This document shows positions 8,263 through 17,238 of a DNA stretch of 64,000 bases, piece after piece. Every line of letters begins with the position of its first letter. The stretch's first letter is position 1. The position numbers were made by a program, and so were the translations under genes. The notes below the pieces were generated by a model that saw only the letters and a program-made list of their open reading frames with translations, was not told the DNA's origin and searched no databases. Origin of the DNA: Chloroflexota bacterium (GTDB lineage: Bacteria > Chloroflexota > Limnocylindria > Limnocylindrales > CSP1-4); contig JAJZRG010000003.1 in NCBI GenBank assembly GCA_021802825.1, positions 86,643 to 150,642 on the forward strand. Direction: 5' to 3'.

Positions 8263-9724
8263 CAATACCGTTCAGTTAGGACGCGGAGCATGGTATGCTC
8301 CCGGCTGTGCCACGGGCGGGTTGGGTCAAGCCACAGACGGACCGGCGGCTGTCCGACCACGTCGCGCTCGGGGTGCTGACGCGGACGTTCCCGCCGGCGT
8401 TGGTCGATGCGGTGCTGGCGGACACGGGCCGCGCCGAGCAGCGCACCCGCCTGCTGCCTGCGCGCCTGGTCGTCTACTACGTGATGGCGCTGGCCCTGTT
8501 CGCGCAGGCGAGCTACGAGGAGGTGATGCGGAACCTCACCGAGGGACTGGCCTTCGCGGACGGCTGGCGGCGGGAGCCTGCGATGCCCTCCAAGTCGGCG
8601 ATCTTCCAGGCCCGGGCGCGACTCGGCGTCGCGCCCCTCGAAGTGCTGTTCGATCGAGCGTGCGTGCCGCTGGGCACGCCCGACACGCCCGGGGCCTTCT
8701 ACCGATCCTGGCGGGTGGTGAGCCTCGACGGCACGACCATCGACGTCGCGGACACTGAGGCCAACGCCGCCTCGTTCGGCCGGGCAGGGACAGGGCGCGG
8801 CGAGGGCAGCGCCTTCCCGCAGGTGCGCGTGGTCGCGCTCGGCGAGTGCGGGACCCGCGCGATCTTCGCTGCCGCCATGGCGTCCTACCACACCGGAGAG
8901 GTGACGCTCGCCAAGCAGCTCACGGGCGGCCTGCGCCCCGGGATGCTGTGCCTCGCCGACCGGGGCTTCACCGCCCATCCGCTCTTCACCGCCGCCGCGG
9001 CGAGCGGCGCGGACCTGCTGTGGCGGGCCAAGGGCAGCGCGGTCCTGCCGGTGCTCGAACGGTTCCCCGACGGCTCGTTCCGCTCCGAGCTCGTCGCGAC
9101 CCCCGACAAGCGCGCCCGCGAGCAGGTGACAGCGGTCCGGGTCGTGGAGTACGCGGTCGAGGACCCCGGCCGCCCGCAGGCCGGGGAGACCCGCTATCGC
9201 CTCCTCACCACGATCCTCGACCCGGGACGCGCCCCCGCGGACGAGCTGGCCGCCCTCTATGCGCAGCGCTGGGAGATCGAGTCGACCTTCGACGAGCTCA
9301 AGACTCACCAGCGCGGCCCGAGGGTGATGCTGCGCTCCAGGACACCCGAGGGCGTGCGCCAGGAGGCCTACGGCGTCCTGTGCGTGCACTACGCGATCCG
9401 CGCCCTCATGCGCGCCGCCGGCGACGACGCGGGCGTTGATCCCGACCGCGTCTCCTTCACCCGTTCGCTGCGCGCCGCCCGGCGCAGCGTGCGCACCCAG
9501 CAGGGCACCGCCCCCAGGCGCTCGCCGCCGCCCTCGTGGCCGCGATCCGCGAGATCTGCGCCGAGCTGCTGCCCCTCCGGCGGCTGCGCGTCGCCGCGCG
9601 GGTCGTCAAGCGCAAGATGAGCAACTACGGCGTCAAGCGGGCCGAGCATCGAGGGTGGCCCCACTCGACCCGTCCGGTCGCCGGGGCGGTCCGCATCCTG
9701 CTCCACCCTAACTGAACGGTATTG
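8263..9724 (+). mobile_element. IS4-family insertion sequence
   Basis: Perfect 18-bp terminal inverted repeats: CAATACCGTTCAGTTAGG at 8263-8280 and its reverse complement at 9707-9724. The element is 1,462 bp and carries one DDE transposase. The transposase stop codon lies inside the right repeat. A clean target duplication is not visible; GCTACGCC on the left and GCTAGGCC just right of the end differ by one base and are offset, so the boundary duplication is uncertain or eroded. Confidence 0.9.
8295..9715 (+). CDS. IS4-family transposase, -1 frameshift near the 3' end
   Basis: The zero frame opens at ATG 8295 and has the IS4 N-terminal domain (LSDHVALGVLTRTFPPALVD). The DDE core follows: D145 in VSLDGTTID, D222 in CLADRGF, and E329 within the perfect Y-x2-R-x3-E-x6-K signature (YAQRWEIESTFDELK). 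The original frame then ends as low-complexity Arg/Ser/Pro and stops at 9620. Shifting by -1 at the five-C run 9511-9515 restores a sensible IS4 tail (ALVAAIREICAELLPLRRLR, then VVKRKMSNYGVKRA) ending at 9715. This is either an inactivating indel or frameshifting; IS4 members do not usually need the latter. Confidence 0.85.
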
Positions 9725-9838
9725 CAGCTAGGCCGAACGCCCTATTGACCGCCGCCGCGATCCGCTGACACCTTTGCGGGAAGTTCCGATGGAGGGTCAC
9801 GTCGTCCCTGCCCTCGGAGCGGAGATCACCAGGGGGGA

Positions 9839-10963
9839 ATGATGTCGAGTCGACGGGTCCTCCGCGAACGAGGCCGAGCTCGTCGCGGTATTCGGGCCCC
9901 GCTGTGGATGGGCGCCGCTAGCTGGGCCCTGGCAGTGATGCTGATCACCCCGGCGTTCGGGCCGGCGGTGTCGGCTGCCGCGCCGGACCAGCCATATGGC
10001 GATTTCATGAGCAACCTAGTGACCGAGATGGAGGCCCAGGGCGCAGTCGTGGGGGAGATCGGGACCGAATGGGTCGATCCACTCACGGGTGTCGTGACCG
10101 AGGTCACCTACAAGTCCAACAAGGTGATCGAAGCCCAGGTCGAGCGCACCTTCGACAAGAAGGGCCACGCGGTCGACAAGGCTATGAGCGAGCGCGTCGT
10201 CGCTGACGTCTCCGGCGGAAACCCGAACGACGAAAAGGTCTCGGTCCACCCACCGAAGGCCTATTTCGACGAGCTGACCGCGGTGGACCAGACTAACCAG
10301 GCGCACGCGAAGCAGCGCGACGCGGCCCAGTCTGGAAACGCCGATCCGCTCGGGGATCTCGGCGTAGTGGGTCGCGCCAATGCGGGCGTGATCTCAGGCA
10401 ACGTCAACGCCACCCTGTACAACAACGCGCAGAACCAGTCGGACCTCGTGTTCTCACACGCCGTGTACTGGTACAACCCGATTGGCCAGACTGGCCTCCA
10501 CAGCGCATACGTCCAGACGATCGGCACGTGGAACGGCAACGGAGTGCTAGCCGTCTCCGACCCCGGGCCTCGCGACGCGATGGATGTCGAGTACGACCCC
10601 GGCGTGATGTTTCTGCGCGCGGCCAAGTGGTCGCCGAACCAAGGAGCAATCGTCCCGTGCGGCAACCCCGGGAACATGCAGCTCTGGATGGACTCGAGCA
10701 TGGGAAAGGCATGGTCCGGGGCGTACAGCCAGAAGCCCTCCCATTGTTCCAAGTACAACATCCTACAGGTCGACATCGGCCCGAAGTCGTCTGCGTCCTA
10801 CGGAGTCTGGTTCAACGTGTACTTCAACTACAACCACACGTGGAACTACAACCCCGTGGACAGCGTGCTTAACATCACGGCTGGCTTCGGCATCTGGCAG
10901 GTCTCGACAGGACTCCTTGGCGGCGACTGGAACAAGAACGCCTACAGCTACCTCCGCTGCTAG
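9839..10963 (+). CDS. Secreted protein of unknown family
   Basis: A 374-residue protein with a basic N-terminus and a signal sequence around 24-48 (WALAVMLITPAFGPAVSAAA), so probably exported. The mature part starts hydrophilic and acidic (DFMSNLVTEMEAQGA). Its second half is rich in Tyr, Trp, Asn and Gly (AVYWYNPIGQTG, NYNHTWNYN), with Cys at three places (VPCGNPG, SHCSKY, final LRC). I do not recognise a domain. Base usage is less GC-extreme and includes rare CTA codons. It lies between an IS element and another orphan secreted protein, both signs of transfer. A run of six G directly precedes the start, so ATG 9842 is an equally good start. Confidence 0.7.
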   Translation: MMSSRRVLRERGRARRGIRAPLWMGAASWALAVMLITPAFGPAVSAAAPDQPYGDFMSNLVTEMEAQGAVVGEIGTEWVDPLTGVVTEVTYKSNKVIEAQVERTFDKKGHAVDKAMSERVVADVSGGNPNDEKVSVHPPKAYFDELTAVDQTNQAHAKQRDAAQSGNADPLGDLGVVGRANAGVISGNVNATLYNNAQNQSDLVFSHAVYWYNPIGQTGLHSAYVQTIGTWNGNGVLAVSDPGPRDAMDVEYDPGVMFLRAAKWSPNQGAIVPCGNPGNMQLWMDSSMGKAWSGAYSQKPSHCSKYNILQVDIGPKSSASYGVWFNVYFNYNHTWNYNPVDSVLNITAGFGIWQVSTGLLGGDWNKNAYSYLRC

Positions 10964-10977
10964 GCCTCGATCGTCCC

Positions 10978-11592
10978 GTGACCCGTCGTCGTCTAGCACT
11001 CATCTGCGTCCTCGCGTTCCTCCTCGGGGCAATGGCTTCTCCTGGGGGCCTAGCACTCGTTCGCTCTCTGCAGGGCGCCGACTCCATCCGCTCTGCGCAG
11101 GCCCATGCGCTTGAGGTCGCGGCCAGGATCGACGACCAACGGCTAGCAGCCCTTGCAGACCTGGCAGATTCGGCGTTCGCCGGCACGGGCCACGCGGCCT
11201 TCAAGATGGTCGCAGAGGCCAGCAGGTCCTACGTCGATTCCGTCGTGACCATGCGGGCAGCCCTTGGGCTGCCCGCAGGCGACCCGATGCCAGATTGGTT
11301 CTACGCGTGCTTCAGCAGCACCTCGACTGCAACGCGCTCCAGCGCCCAGGTGTTTGATGCAGCTGGCGGGTCCCCGGACTGGACCCCAGAGCAGGCCGCG
11401 CTGGTGCAGCGGACGATCAGTGACCTCCGCACCATCAGTGACACAGTCGACATGGTCGCCAGCGGGGGGCAGCTAGTCTCTCCGACGTCGTCGGTGCGGC
11501 CCGGCCCCAACGGTGTGTTCTCGAGCGAGGCTGCCTGCGGCCAGGTCGTCACGCTGGGGGACACGATGTCGCAGCGGCAGTGGCCGGGGTAG
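10978..11592 (+). CDS. Membrane-anchored or secreted protein of unknown family
   Basis: A 204-residue product with a GTG start 14 bases after the preceding gene, so probably co-transcribed with it. The N-terminus is a signal sequence or anchor (LALICVLAFLLGAMASPGGLAL). A helical, alanine-rich section follows (about 30-90) and then a Ser/Thr-rich half with cysteines at WFYACF and EAACGQ. No domain is recognised. A strong hairpin at 11628-11660 follows the stop. The pair looks like a small accessory unit whose products act outside the membrane. Confidence 0.6.
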   Translation: MTRRRLALICVLAFLLGAMASPGGLALVRSLQGADSIRSAQAHALEVAARIDDQRLAALADLADSAFAGTGHAAFKMVAEASRSYVDSVVTMRAALGLPAGDPMPDWFYACFSSTSTATRSSAQVFDAAGGSPDWTPEQAALVQRTISDLRTISDTVDMVASGGQLVSPTSSVRPGPNGVFSSEAACGQVVTLGDTMSQRQWPG

Positions 11593-11627
11593 CTAGACGC
11601 GGGCGCCACGCGTCGCGTCACAGACCC

Positions 11628-11660
11628 CAGGTCTCGCCCGCGCAGGTGTGGCGAGACCTG
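11628..11660 (+). terminator. Intrinsic-terminator-like hairpin
   Basis: CAGGTCTCGCC (11628-11638) pairs perfectly with GGCGAGACCTG (11650-11660) around an 11-base loop and is followed by the T-rich TTGATCCGTCATTT. It closes the two-gene secreted-protein unit. The rest of 11593-11896 shows no gene; the open frames there have no plausible start or domain. Confidence 0.6.
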
Positions 11661-11896
11661 TTGATCCGTCATTTGCCAGGGCTCCCGAATAAGCGCATTC
11701 AAGCAGACGGGAGGGGACATGCGTCGGCGAGCGAACCGGGTTCGGGGTGGCCCGACCCACGGCACGATGTAACGGGTTGTGCTGGCCTGCGGCGCCGGGG
11801 TCGCCGCTGGCACGCGACGGAGCTCCCGACCGCCGCCGCGGGCAGAGAGACAGTGACCCGCCGCATGGACGGGCCCCGCGTGAAAGACGACCCGCG

Positions 11897-12601
11897 ATGG
11901 ACGCATCCGGGCGCGCGGTTGTTGCACCCGTGCCGGTCGGTGACGCTCAGCGCGCTCGGCGATGCTCATTGCATCCGGGGCGAGCGAGGGGCGCCCCCGC
12001 CCCGGCGCCCCCGCCCCGTTTCAACGTAGGCCGCGAGGCGCGCCGATGGCGCCGGGACCGCGGGCTGACGCTGTCCCAGGTGGGCGAGCGAAGCGGGCTC
12101 AACGTGGGCTACCTCTCGCAGATCGAGAACGACAAGGCCGTCCCCTCGCTCGAAGCGCTCGCTTCGATCGCGGCCGCGCTCGACGTGCCGCCCGCGTGGC
12201 TGCTCCTGGACGGGTCGGTTCCGCCTCGGATCGTCCGTGCGGGGGATCGCCCGCAGACCGAGGGGCCGGGCGGAGGCTGTGTCGCGGAGGTGGATGCCGG
12301 GACGTCGCGCGACCTGTGCATCCTGGAGGTGACCCTGCCGCCCGGGCGCTCGACCGGGGTCCACGCCCATGCCGGCGACGAACACCACGTGATCCTCGAG
12401 GGGCGATGGCGCATGACCCAGGGCAACCACGTCACGGAGCTCGGCCCGGGCGACTACCTCGCCTGGGACCCCACGGTGCCCCATGATGTCGAGTGCCTCG
12501 GTCCGGGACAGGGCCGCATGCTGATGATCTACCCGCGTCGCGGCCGCGACCGATCCGCCGCAGCCGCACCGTCGCAAAGCGAAGGGAGCGCCCAGGGATG
12601 A
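11897..12601 (+). CDS. XRE-family regulator with C-terminal cupin domain
   Basis: About 234 aa from the ATG at 11897; the exact start is uncertain because no strong ribosome site is seen, and the first 40 residues look unstructured. Residues about 45-105 form a helix-turn-helix (REARRWRRDRGLTLSQVGER, with GYLSQIENDKAVPSLEAL), and the C-terminal half is a cupin_2 barrel (VHAHAGDEHHVILEGRWRM, LGPGDYLAWDPTVPHDVE). This HTH plus cupin plan is typical of regulators of small-molecule catabolism or redox genes. Its stop overlaps the SDR start (ATGA), so the two are translationally coupled, and the regulator probably controls the pair. Confidence 0.85.
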   Translation: MDASGRAVVAPVPVGDAQRARRCSLHPGRARGAPAPAPPPRFNVGREARRWRRDRGLTLSQVGERSGLNVGYLSQIENDKAVPSLEALASIAAALDVPPAWLLLDGSVPPRIVRAGDRPQTEGPGGGCVAEVDAGTSRDLCILEVTLPPGRSTGVHAHAGDEHHVILEGRWRMTQGNHVTELGPGDYLAWDPTVPHDVECLGPGQGRMLMIYPRRGRDRSAAAAPSQSEGSAQG

Positions 12602-13302
12602 CCACCGAGGACGAGACGAGACGAGACGAGACCACACAGGTCGTCCTCGTCACCGGCGCCACTGGCCCGCTCGGCCACGCCGTCACCGCCCGTTTCGCGC
12701 GCGATCACGCGAGGCTCGTGCTCGTCGGCACCGACCTCGGCCGCCTCGAGGCGCTGGCGCGCGACGCCCGGCTCCTTGCGGGCAGGCACCTCCTCTTCGA
12801 GGCCGACCTGCGAGACCGGAAGGCAGTGGCCTCGATGGCGGCCGAGGCCACCGCGCGCTTCGGCCGGATCGACGTCCTGGTGCACGCGGTTGGCGGCTGG
12901 GCCGGCGGCACCGCGGTGGTTGACCTCGACCCGGTCGAGGTCAGGGGCATGCTCGACAACCACCTGTGGACCACGCTCAACGTCATCGCTGCGGTCGTCC
13001 CCGGCATGGCCAAGCGCGGCTTCGGGCGAGTCCTCGCCGTGTCGTCGCCGCTCGCTGCCAACCCCGCCGCTCGCGGTGCCTCCTACGCCATCGCCAAGTC
13101 GGCCGAGGAGGTGGTCCTTCGCTCCCTGGCGAAGGAGACGGCGGGCACGGGCGTCACGGCGAACCTGCTGATCGTGAAGGCGATCGCCACGCGGGATCAG
13201 AAGGGGACGCCGCCCGAGGAGCTGGCCGAGGTGCTCGCCTATCTGGCCTCCCCGGGCGCGGGAGCGATCAGCGGGCAGCGGCTCGCGGTCGGCAGCGCGT
13301 AG
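12598..13302 (+). CDS. SDR-family NAD(P)-dependent oxidoreductase
   Basis: A classical short-chain dehydrogenase of 234 aa. The Rossmann entry is VTGATGPLGHAV near 18-30, the structural LVHAVGG replaces the usual NNAG, the catalytic serine is in VLAVSSPLA and the YxxxK pair is SYAIAKS. The start ATG overlaps the regulator stop. The first 12 codons contain four copies of the pentanucleotide GACGA, which encode DETRRDET and are absent from typical family members. The substrate is not predictable. The coupling to an HTH-cupin regulator suggests a locally regulated oxidation step. Confidence 0.88.
   Translation: MTTEDETRRDETTQVVLVTGATGPLGHAVTARFARDHARLVLVGTDLGRLEALARDARLLAGRHLLFEADLRDRKAVASMAAEATARFGRIDVLVHAVGGWAGGTAVVDLDPVEVRGMLDNHLWTTLNVIAAVVPGMAKRGFGRVLAVSSPLAANPAARGASYAIAKSAEEVVLRSLAKETAGTGVTANLLIVKAIATRDQKGTPPEELAEVLAYLASPGAGAISGQRLAVGSA
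12610..12629 (+). repeat. Tandem GACGA pentanucleotide repeat (x4) in the SDR start
   Basis: Four perfect tandem GACGA units directly after the SDR start codon. Gain or loss of one unit would shift the reading frame near the N-terminus, which is the geometry of a contingency (phase-variable) tract. Four units is short for high slippage rates. Confidence 0.6.
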
Positions 13303-13333
13303 CGGCCGGCGGTCGGCGGTGCGGCTTCGGCGG

Positions 13334-14599
13334 TCAGCCCCGCACGGGCCCGGACCGCCGAAGCCGTCCGAGCAGCGAGCGCGGCCTCGATGGCACAAGT
13401 AGCCGGCTCGCCAGCGCCCGGGCGAGCGCCTCGTACTCCTCGGGCCTGTTGTAGCGCTGGGCCGACAGGCGGACGAGCGCGCTGGTGGGCGCGGCGCCCG
13501 GCTCCAGAGCCGCAGGCACGGGGAACGCGAGCACCGGCACCTCGATCCGCTCCTCCTCGAACAGCGTGTCGTGGAGGCGCCGGGCGGCCTCGGGGGTCGG
13601 GCTGAGCCCGGGCAGCGGGATCGCCGCCATCGCTCCCAGCATCGAATCCGGCGCGGGTGGCGGGACACCCAGCGCCGAGCACACGAGATCGCGGCCGTGC
13701 CGGGCGAGCGCCGCGTTGTCGGCCATGAGCCCCGGCCAGCCGTCGGGGTGGAGCCCGCCCACGAACCGGATCGCCGCCGAGAGCGCGAGGTAAGGCGAGA
13801 AGTCGGTCGTCCCCTGCCAGTCGAACAGCTTGCGGTACCGCGAGCGGCCGGCGCGCTCGTCGTTGAACCCGTGCGACACGACCAGCGGGCGCAGCCGGTC
13901 GCGCACGTCCGCCCGCGCGTGGAGCACCGCGGCGCCCTTGGGGGCGCACAGCCACTTGTGCCCGTTGCCGGTCCACCACGCGGCGCCGACCCCATCGAGG
14001 TCCACCGGCACCATGCCCGGAGCGTGCGCCCCGTCGACGAGGGTGTCCACGCCCTTCCGGTCGAGCTCGCGGACGAGCGCCGCCACAGGGAGCAGCAGCG
14101 CGGTGGGCGACGTGATGTGGCTCACGAGCGCGAACCGAGTCCTCGGCGTCACGGCCTCGAGGTATGCCTCCGCGGCCTGGGCGGGATCGTGGATGGGGAA
14201 CGGGATGTGCGCGAGCACGACGTGGGCCCCGTCGCGCTCGGCGGCGGCGCGGAGGGCGTTGAGCGTGGCGTTGTACTCATGGTCGCCGGCGAGCAGCTCG
14301 TCGCCGGGACTGAACCGCAGCGACGCGAGCACCGTCGAGACGCCGGCGGTGGCGTTGGGGACGAACGCGATCCCGTCGGGCTCGGCGTGCAGGAACGCGG
14401 CCACCTCGGCGCGGACGGCGTCGAGGAGCGGCTCCAGCTCGCCGTCGAGGAATCGCACGGGCTCGGACTCGAGGCGGTCGCGCCAGGCGCGCTGCGCCTC
14501 GAGGACCGGGGCCGGGCAGGCGCCGAACGACCCGTGGTTCAGGAACGAGACCTCGGGGTCCAGCATCCACGGCGTGCGGTCGAAGGTTGCGCGCGGCAC
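13334..14599 (-). CDS. Class V aminotransferase, isopenicillin-N-epimerase-like
   Basis: A PLP enzyme of about 421 aa. Recognisable segments are SFLNHGSFGACPAPVLEA at the N-terminus, the phosphate-binding region (FVPNATAGVSTVLASL), VDGAHAPG with the cofactor-ring aspartate, and GNGHKWLCAPKG with the Schiff-base lysine. Members include isopenicillin N epimerases, cysteine desulfurases and related lyases; the activity here is unknown. I prefer the GTG at 14599 (VPRATFDRTP); a GTG at 14632 would add 11 unlikely residues. It converges on the SDR gene with 31 bases between the stops. Confidence 0.85.
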   Translation of the reverse strand: MPRATFDRTPWMLDPEVSFLNHGSFGACPAPVLEAQRAWRDRLESEPVRFLDGELEPLLDAVRAEVAAFLHAEPDGIAFVPNATAGVSTVLASLRFSPGDELLAGDHEYNATLNALRAAAERDGAHVVLAHIPFPIHDPAQAAEAYLEAVTPRTRFALVSHITSPTALLLPVAALVRELDRKGVDTLVDGAHAPGMVPVDLDGVGAAWWTGNGHKWLCAPKGAAVLHARADVRDRLRPLVVSHGFNDERAGRSRYRKLFDWQGTTDFSPYLALSAAIRFVGGLHPDGWPGLMADNAALARHGRDLVCSALGVPPPAPDSMLGAMAAIPLPGLSPTPEAARRLHDTLFEEERIEVPVLAFPVPAALEPGAAPTSALVRLSAQRYNRPEEYEALARALASRLLVPSRPRSLLGRLRRSGPVRG

Positions 14600-14858
14600 G
14601 CGCCGACGATAGACCACGCAGCGCACCGGCACCGGGCGGCGGCGCGCGGAGCTCGATCCCGACGACGGATTCGACCGCTCGCCGACGCCCGGCTGCGCGG
14701 CCCGGCTGTGGCCTCTAGCATCCCGATCCGCCGACCCCTTCGGGTTGAGTCGGGTCAGGGTCAGGGGCGCCCGCCGCGCGCACGGGCCGCGCCGCGAACC
14801 CCCGGGAAGGGTCGGCGCCCGCGCACGCCGCTGCGCGCGGCGACCCCGGCACGACTCA

Positions 14859-14926
14859 GCCGCCGGCGCGCGGCGAGGGTCCCGGGCGGCACGGCCGCCG
14901 GCGCGCGGCGAGCGTCCCGGGCGGCA
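14859..14926. repeat. 33-bp direct repeat, two copies
   Basis: GCCGCCGGCGCGCGGCGAG plus GTCCCGGGCGGCA occurs at 14859-14891 and again at 14894-14926 with one mismatch. The surrounding 14600-14954 is extremely GC-rich, shows strong self-complementarity and holds no convincing gene. Confidence 0.7.
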
Positions 14927-14954
14927 ACCGGCGGGCGACTTCAGGAGCGGGACG

Positions 14955-15335
14955 CTAGCGGATCTCGACCGGCGGTTTGCGCCCTCGGCGCTTGCGGACC
15001 GGTTCCGCCTTCGCGTCCACGATCGTCTGGCCGCTCGAGGGCGTGACGTTGATCACGGGTCGGGCGGGGGCCGGGCGGGAGGCGCCGAACAGCCGGCCGA
15101 CCTTCTCCAGCCGGGACTGGCCGGCGACGTACGGCAGCACGAACAGCACCACGAGCAGCGGCAGCAGGTACCTCGACCCGACGCCAACCTCGAGCCCGCT
15201 CAGAATCCCCATCAGGTAGACCAGCCACGCAGTGAACAGGGCGCCACTGGTCCAGCCCGCCTGGTGCAGGCGGCGGACGGGCAGGGTGGAGAGCAGGGAC
15301 GCCACGAGGAGAGCGAGCAGCAGGGCGGGTGACAT
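14955..15335 (-). CDS. Small membrane protein, unknown function
   Basis: 126 aa from the ATG at 15335 (MSPALLLALLVASLLSTLPV). Three hydrophobic spans lie at about 3-16, 28-45 and 53-72 (SRYLLPLLVVLFVLPYVAG), followed by a cytoplasmic-looking basic tail (VRKRRGRKPPVEIR). No family is recognised. Longer upstream extension of the frame has no plausible start. It is divergent from the MFS gene at 15533. Confidence 0.6.
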   Translation of the reverse strand: MSPALLLALLVASLLSTLPVRRLHQAGWTSGALFTAWLVYLMGILSGLEVGVGSRYLLPLLVVLFVLPYVAGQSRLEKVGRLFGASRPAPARPVINVTPSSGQTIVDAKAEPVRKRRGRKPPVEIR

Positions 15336-15532
15336 GTCCCCGGAATGATAGGGCCGACCGGTGGCCGGGCTGGCCGACTCGGGGCGTTGGGCTTCGGCCG
15401 GGTGCGTGGGCGTGCAATCGGGTGCGTGGGTGTGCGGCCGGGTGCACTGGTCATCCGGAGGGTGCGACCAAGCGGTGACGCCGGTCGCAACGCGCGCGCC
15501 GCCGCGCGGGGGACGACCGGGGCTCGGATAGC

Positions 15533-16903
15533 ATGACCGGCACCGCCGAGGAACCGTCCGTGTCATCCCGACCGTCCGCCTGGCTCGCCGTCTGGAGCCC
15601 GGTGCTCCCACTGCTGCTGGCCGAGGGCGTCATCGCGCTCGGCTTCGGCGCCATCCTGCCGATCCTGGCGGTCTACTACACGCAGCACGGCGTGGACCTG
15701 CCGATGCTGGGCGTCGTGGTCGCCGCGTGGCCGGCCGCCCGCCTGGTCGGGGAGCCCTTCTTCGGCCGCCTCGCGGACCGCGCCTCGCGCAAGACGATGA
15801 TGGTCGCCGCGCTCCTCGTCTCGGCGGTGGCCGTCACGCTGCCCCTGGCGGTCACCGGGGCGATCCCGTTCATCGTGCTACGGGCGATCGGCGGGCTGGG
15901 CGCCGCGGCGTACGACCCGGCCGCGCGCGGCTACCTGGTCGATGCGAACCCGCCGGAACGCCAGGGCGAGACGTTCGGCATGTACAGCGCCGCGCAGATG
16001 GGCGGCTTCATGGTCGGGCCAGCAGTCGGAGGCCTGGCCGCCGCCATCACGGGCGAGCCCGGCGTGGTGTTCTGGGTGTTCGGCCTGGCGTACGCCGTCT
16101 CGGCCCTGGTCGTCGGCTTCCGTGTCGCCGACCGTCTGCAGGCCGAGCCCGCCGTCGTCTCGCGGACGGTGCCCGAAGGCGAGGCCGAGGCCGTCGTCGA
16201 GTTCGTGGCCGACGCGCTCGCGAGCGTCACGTCCGACGCCCGAGGCACGGCCGACGGCGCCGATGCGCCCAAGCCAGTGGGGCTGCTCAACCGCCTGCTC
16301 ATCGTCGCGCTCGTCGCCAACGTAGGGGCATACCTCGCCAGCGGCACCTACGAGGTCATCTGGAGCGTGTACATGACGAGCCTCGGCGCGAGCTTCACGC
16401 TGATCGGCGTGTCGTTCTTCACGTTCTCGCTGCCGGTGCTGCTGCTCTCGCCGTTCACGGGCCGGTTCGTCGACCGGCACGGGGGGTTCTTCGCCCTCGT
16501 CATCGGCGGGATCGGGATCGCGGGATGCGGCATTGCCTACCCGCTGATCCCGAGTGTGTCGTGGATGATCGGCCTGGGCATGGTCGAGGGGATCGCGGCC
16601 GCCCTCTCAACCCCCGCGCTGTACACGCTGGTCTCGCGCGCGGCTCCGCCCGGCCGCAGCTCAACAGCGCAGGGGCTGTTCGGGGCGGCAGGCACGTCGG
16701 GGACGATCGTCGCCTCGGTTGCGGCGGGCTACCTTGCGTCCATCGACCTGCGGCTGCCGTTCATCGCGATGGGCGTCACGACGCTGGCTATGCTGGCCCT
16801 CGGGGTGGCCCTGGGCGGGCGCGTGCTGTGGTCCGCGCTCCAGCCGCACCACCTGTCAGACCCCGTGCCGGCGGGCGATCCGGCAGGCGAGGCGGCCGCC
16901 TGA
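15533..16903 (+). CDS. MFS transporter
   Basis: 456 aa with about 12 membrane spans in two halves separated by a 60-residue charged linker (around residues 190-240). Motif A is GEPFFGRLADRASRK near 70-84 and a second copy in the other half is LSPFTGRFVDRHGG. The N-terminal span AEGVIALGFGAILPILAVYY is typical of MFS_1 multidrug or sugar efflux proteins. The start is ATG 15533. Nothing nearby identifies the substrate. Confidence 0.85.
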   Translation: MTGTAEEPSVSSRPSAWLAVWSPVLPLLLAEGVIALGFGAILPILAVYYTQHGVDLPMLGVVVAAWPAARLVGEPFFGRLADRASRKTMMVAALLVSAVAVTLPLAVTGAIPFIVLRAIGGLGAAAYDPAARGYLVDANPPERQGETFGMYSAAQMGGFMVGPAVGGLAAAITGEPGVVFWVFGLAYAVSALVVGFRVADRLQAEPAVVSRTVPEGEAEAVVEFVADALASVTSDARGTADGADAPKPVGLLNRLLIVALVANVGAYLASGTYEVIWSVYMTSLGASFTLIGVSFFTFSLPVLLLSPFTGRFVDRHGGFFALVIGGIGIAGCGIAYPLIPSVSWMIGLGMVEGIAAALSTPALYTLVSRAAPPGRSSTAQGLFGAAGTSGTIVASVAAGYLASIDLRLPFIAMGVTTLAMLALGVALGGRVLWSALQPHHLSDPVPAGDPAGEAAA

Positions 16904-16993
16904 CGCGTTCTGCGCCGGGCGCGTCGCTGTGCATCACTCGTGGTGCCTCGGCTTTGACGGATCCGGTGATCGCCGGTAGGATGGCCGTCCCAT

Positions 16994-17068
16994 CGCGGGG
17001 TGGAGCAGCGGCAGCTCGTCGGGCTCATAACCCGAAGGTCAGGGGTTCGAATCCCCTCCCCGCAACCA
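16994..17068 (+). tRNA. Initiator tRNA-fMet (CAU)
   Basis: Acceptor CGCGGGG/CCCCGCA leaves the C1:A72 mismatch that marks bacterial initiators. The anticodon arm CGGG-CTCATAA-CCCG has the three consecutive G:C pairs, with anticodon CAT. The T arm is AGGGG-TTCGAAT-CCCCT, and CCA is encoded at 17066-17068. Confidence 0.95.
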
Positions 17069-17082
17069 ACTCGCTTCCACCA

Positions 17083-17114
17083 GAAACCCCGGGACTCGAC
17101 CACCCCGGGGTTTC
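17083..17114 (+). terminator. Intrinsic terminator after tRNA-fMet
   Basis: GAAACCCCGGG (17083-17093) pairs perfectly with CCCGGGGTTTC (17104-17114) around a 10-base loop and is followed by GTCTTG. It sits 15 bases after the tRNA and faces the convergent Sco gene, so it may work in both directions. Confidence 0.75.
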
Positions 17115-17238
17115 GTCTTGCCTGCGGTGCGGGTCGCGTCCCGCTCCTGGAGGTGACGGGCGGGCGGGGCGGGGTGCCGGGAGGGACGCGGCCACGGGAG
17201 TCGCATGGCGTGTGGTCCGATGGGGCGCATGGGGCCGC

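Noticed and set aside
11685..11790. Integron attC-like sequence (AATAAGCGCATTCAAGCAGA...) after the secreted-protein pair
   Set aside because: The left part resembles attC sites, but no matching complementary right half or GTTRRRY core is found at a suitable distance, and no integrase is present.
8148..17068. Genomic island bounded by tRNA-Lys and tRNA-fMet
   Set aside because: No duplicated tRNA 3' ends, integrase or attachment repeats are seen; the T-arm similarity is common to all tRNAs.
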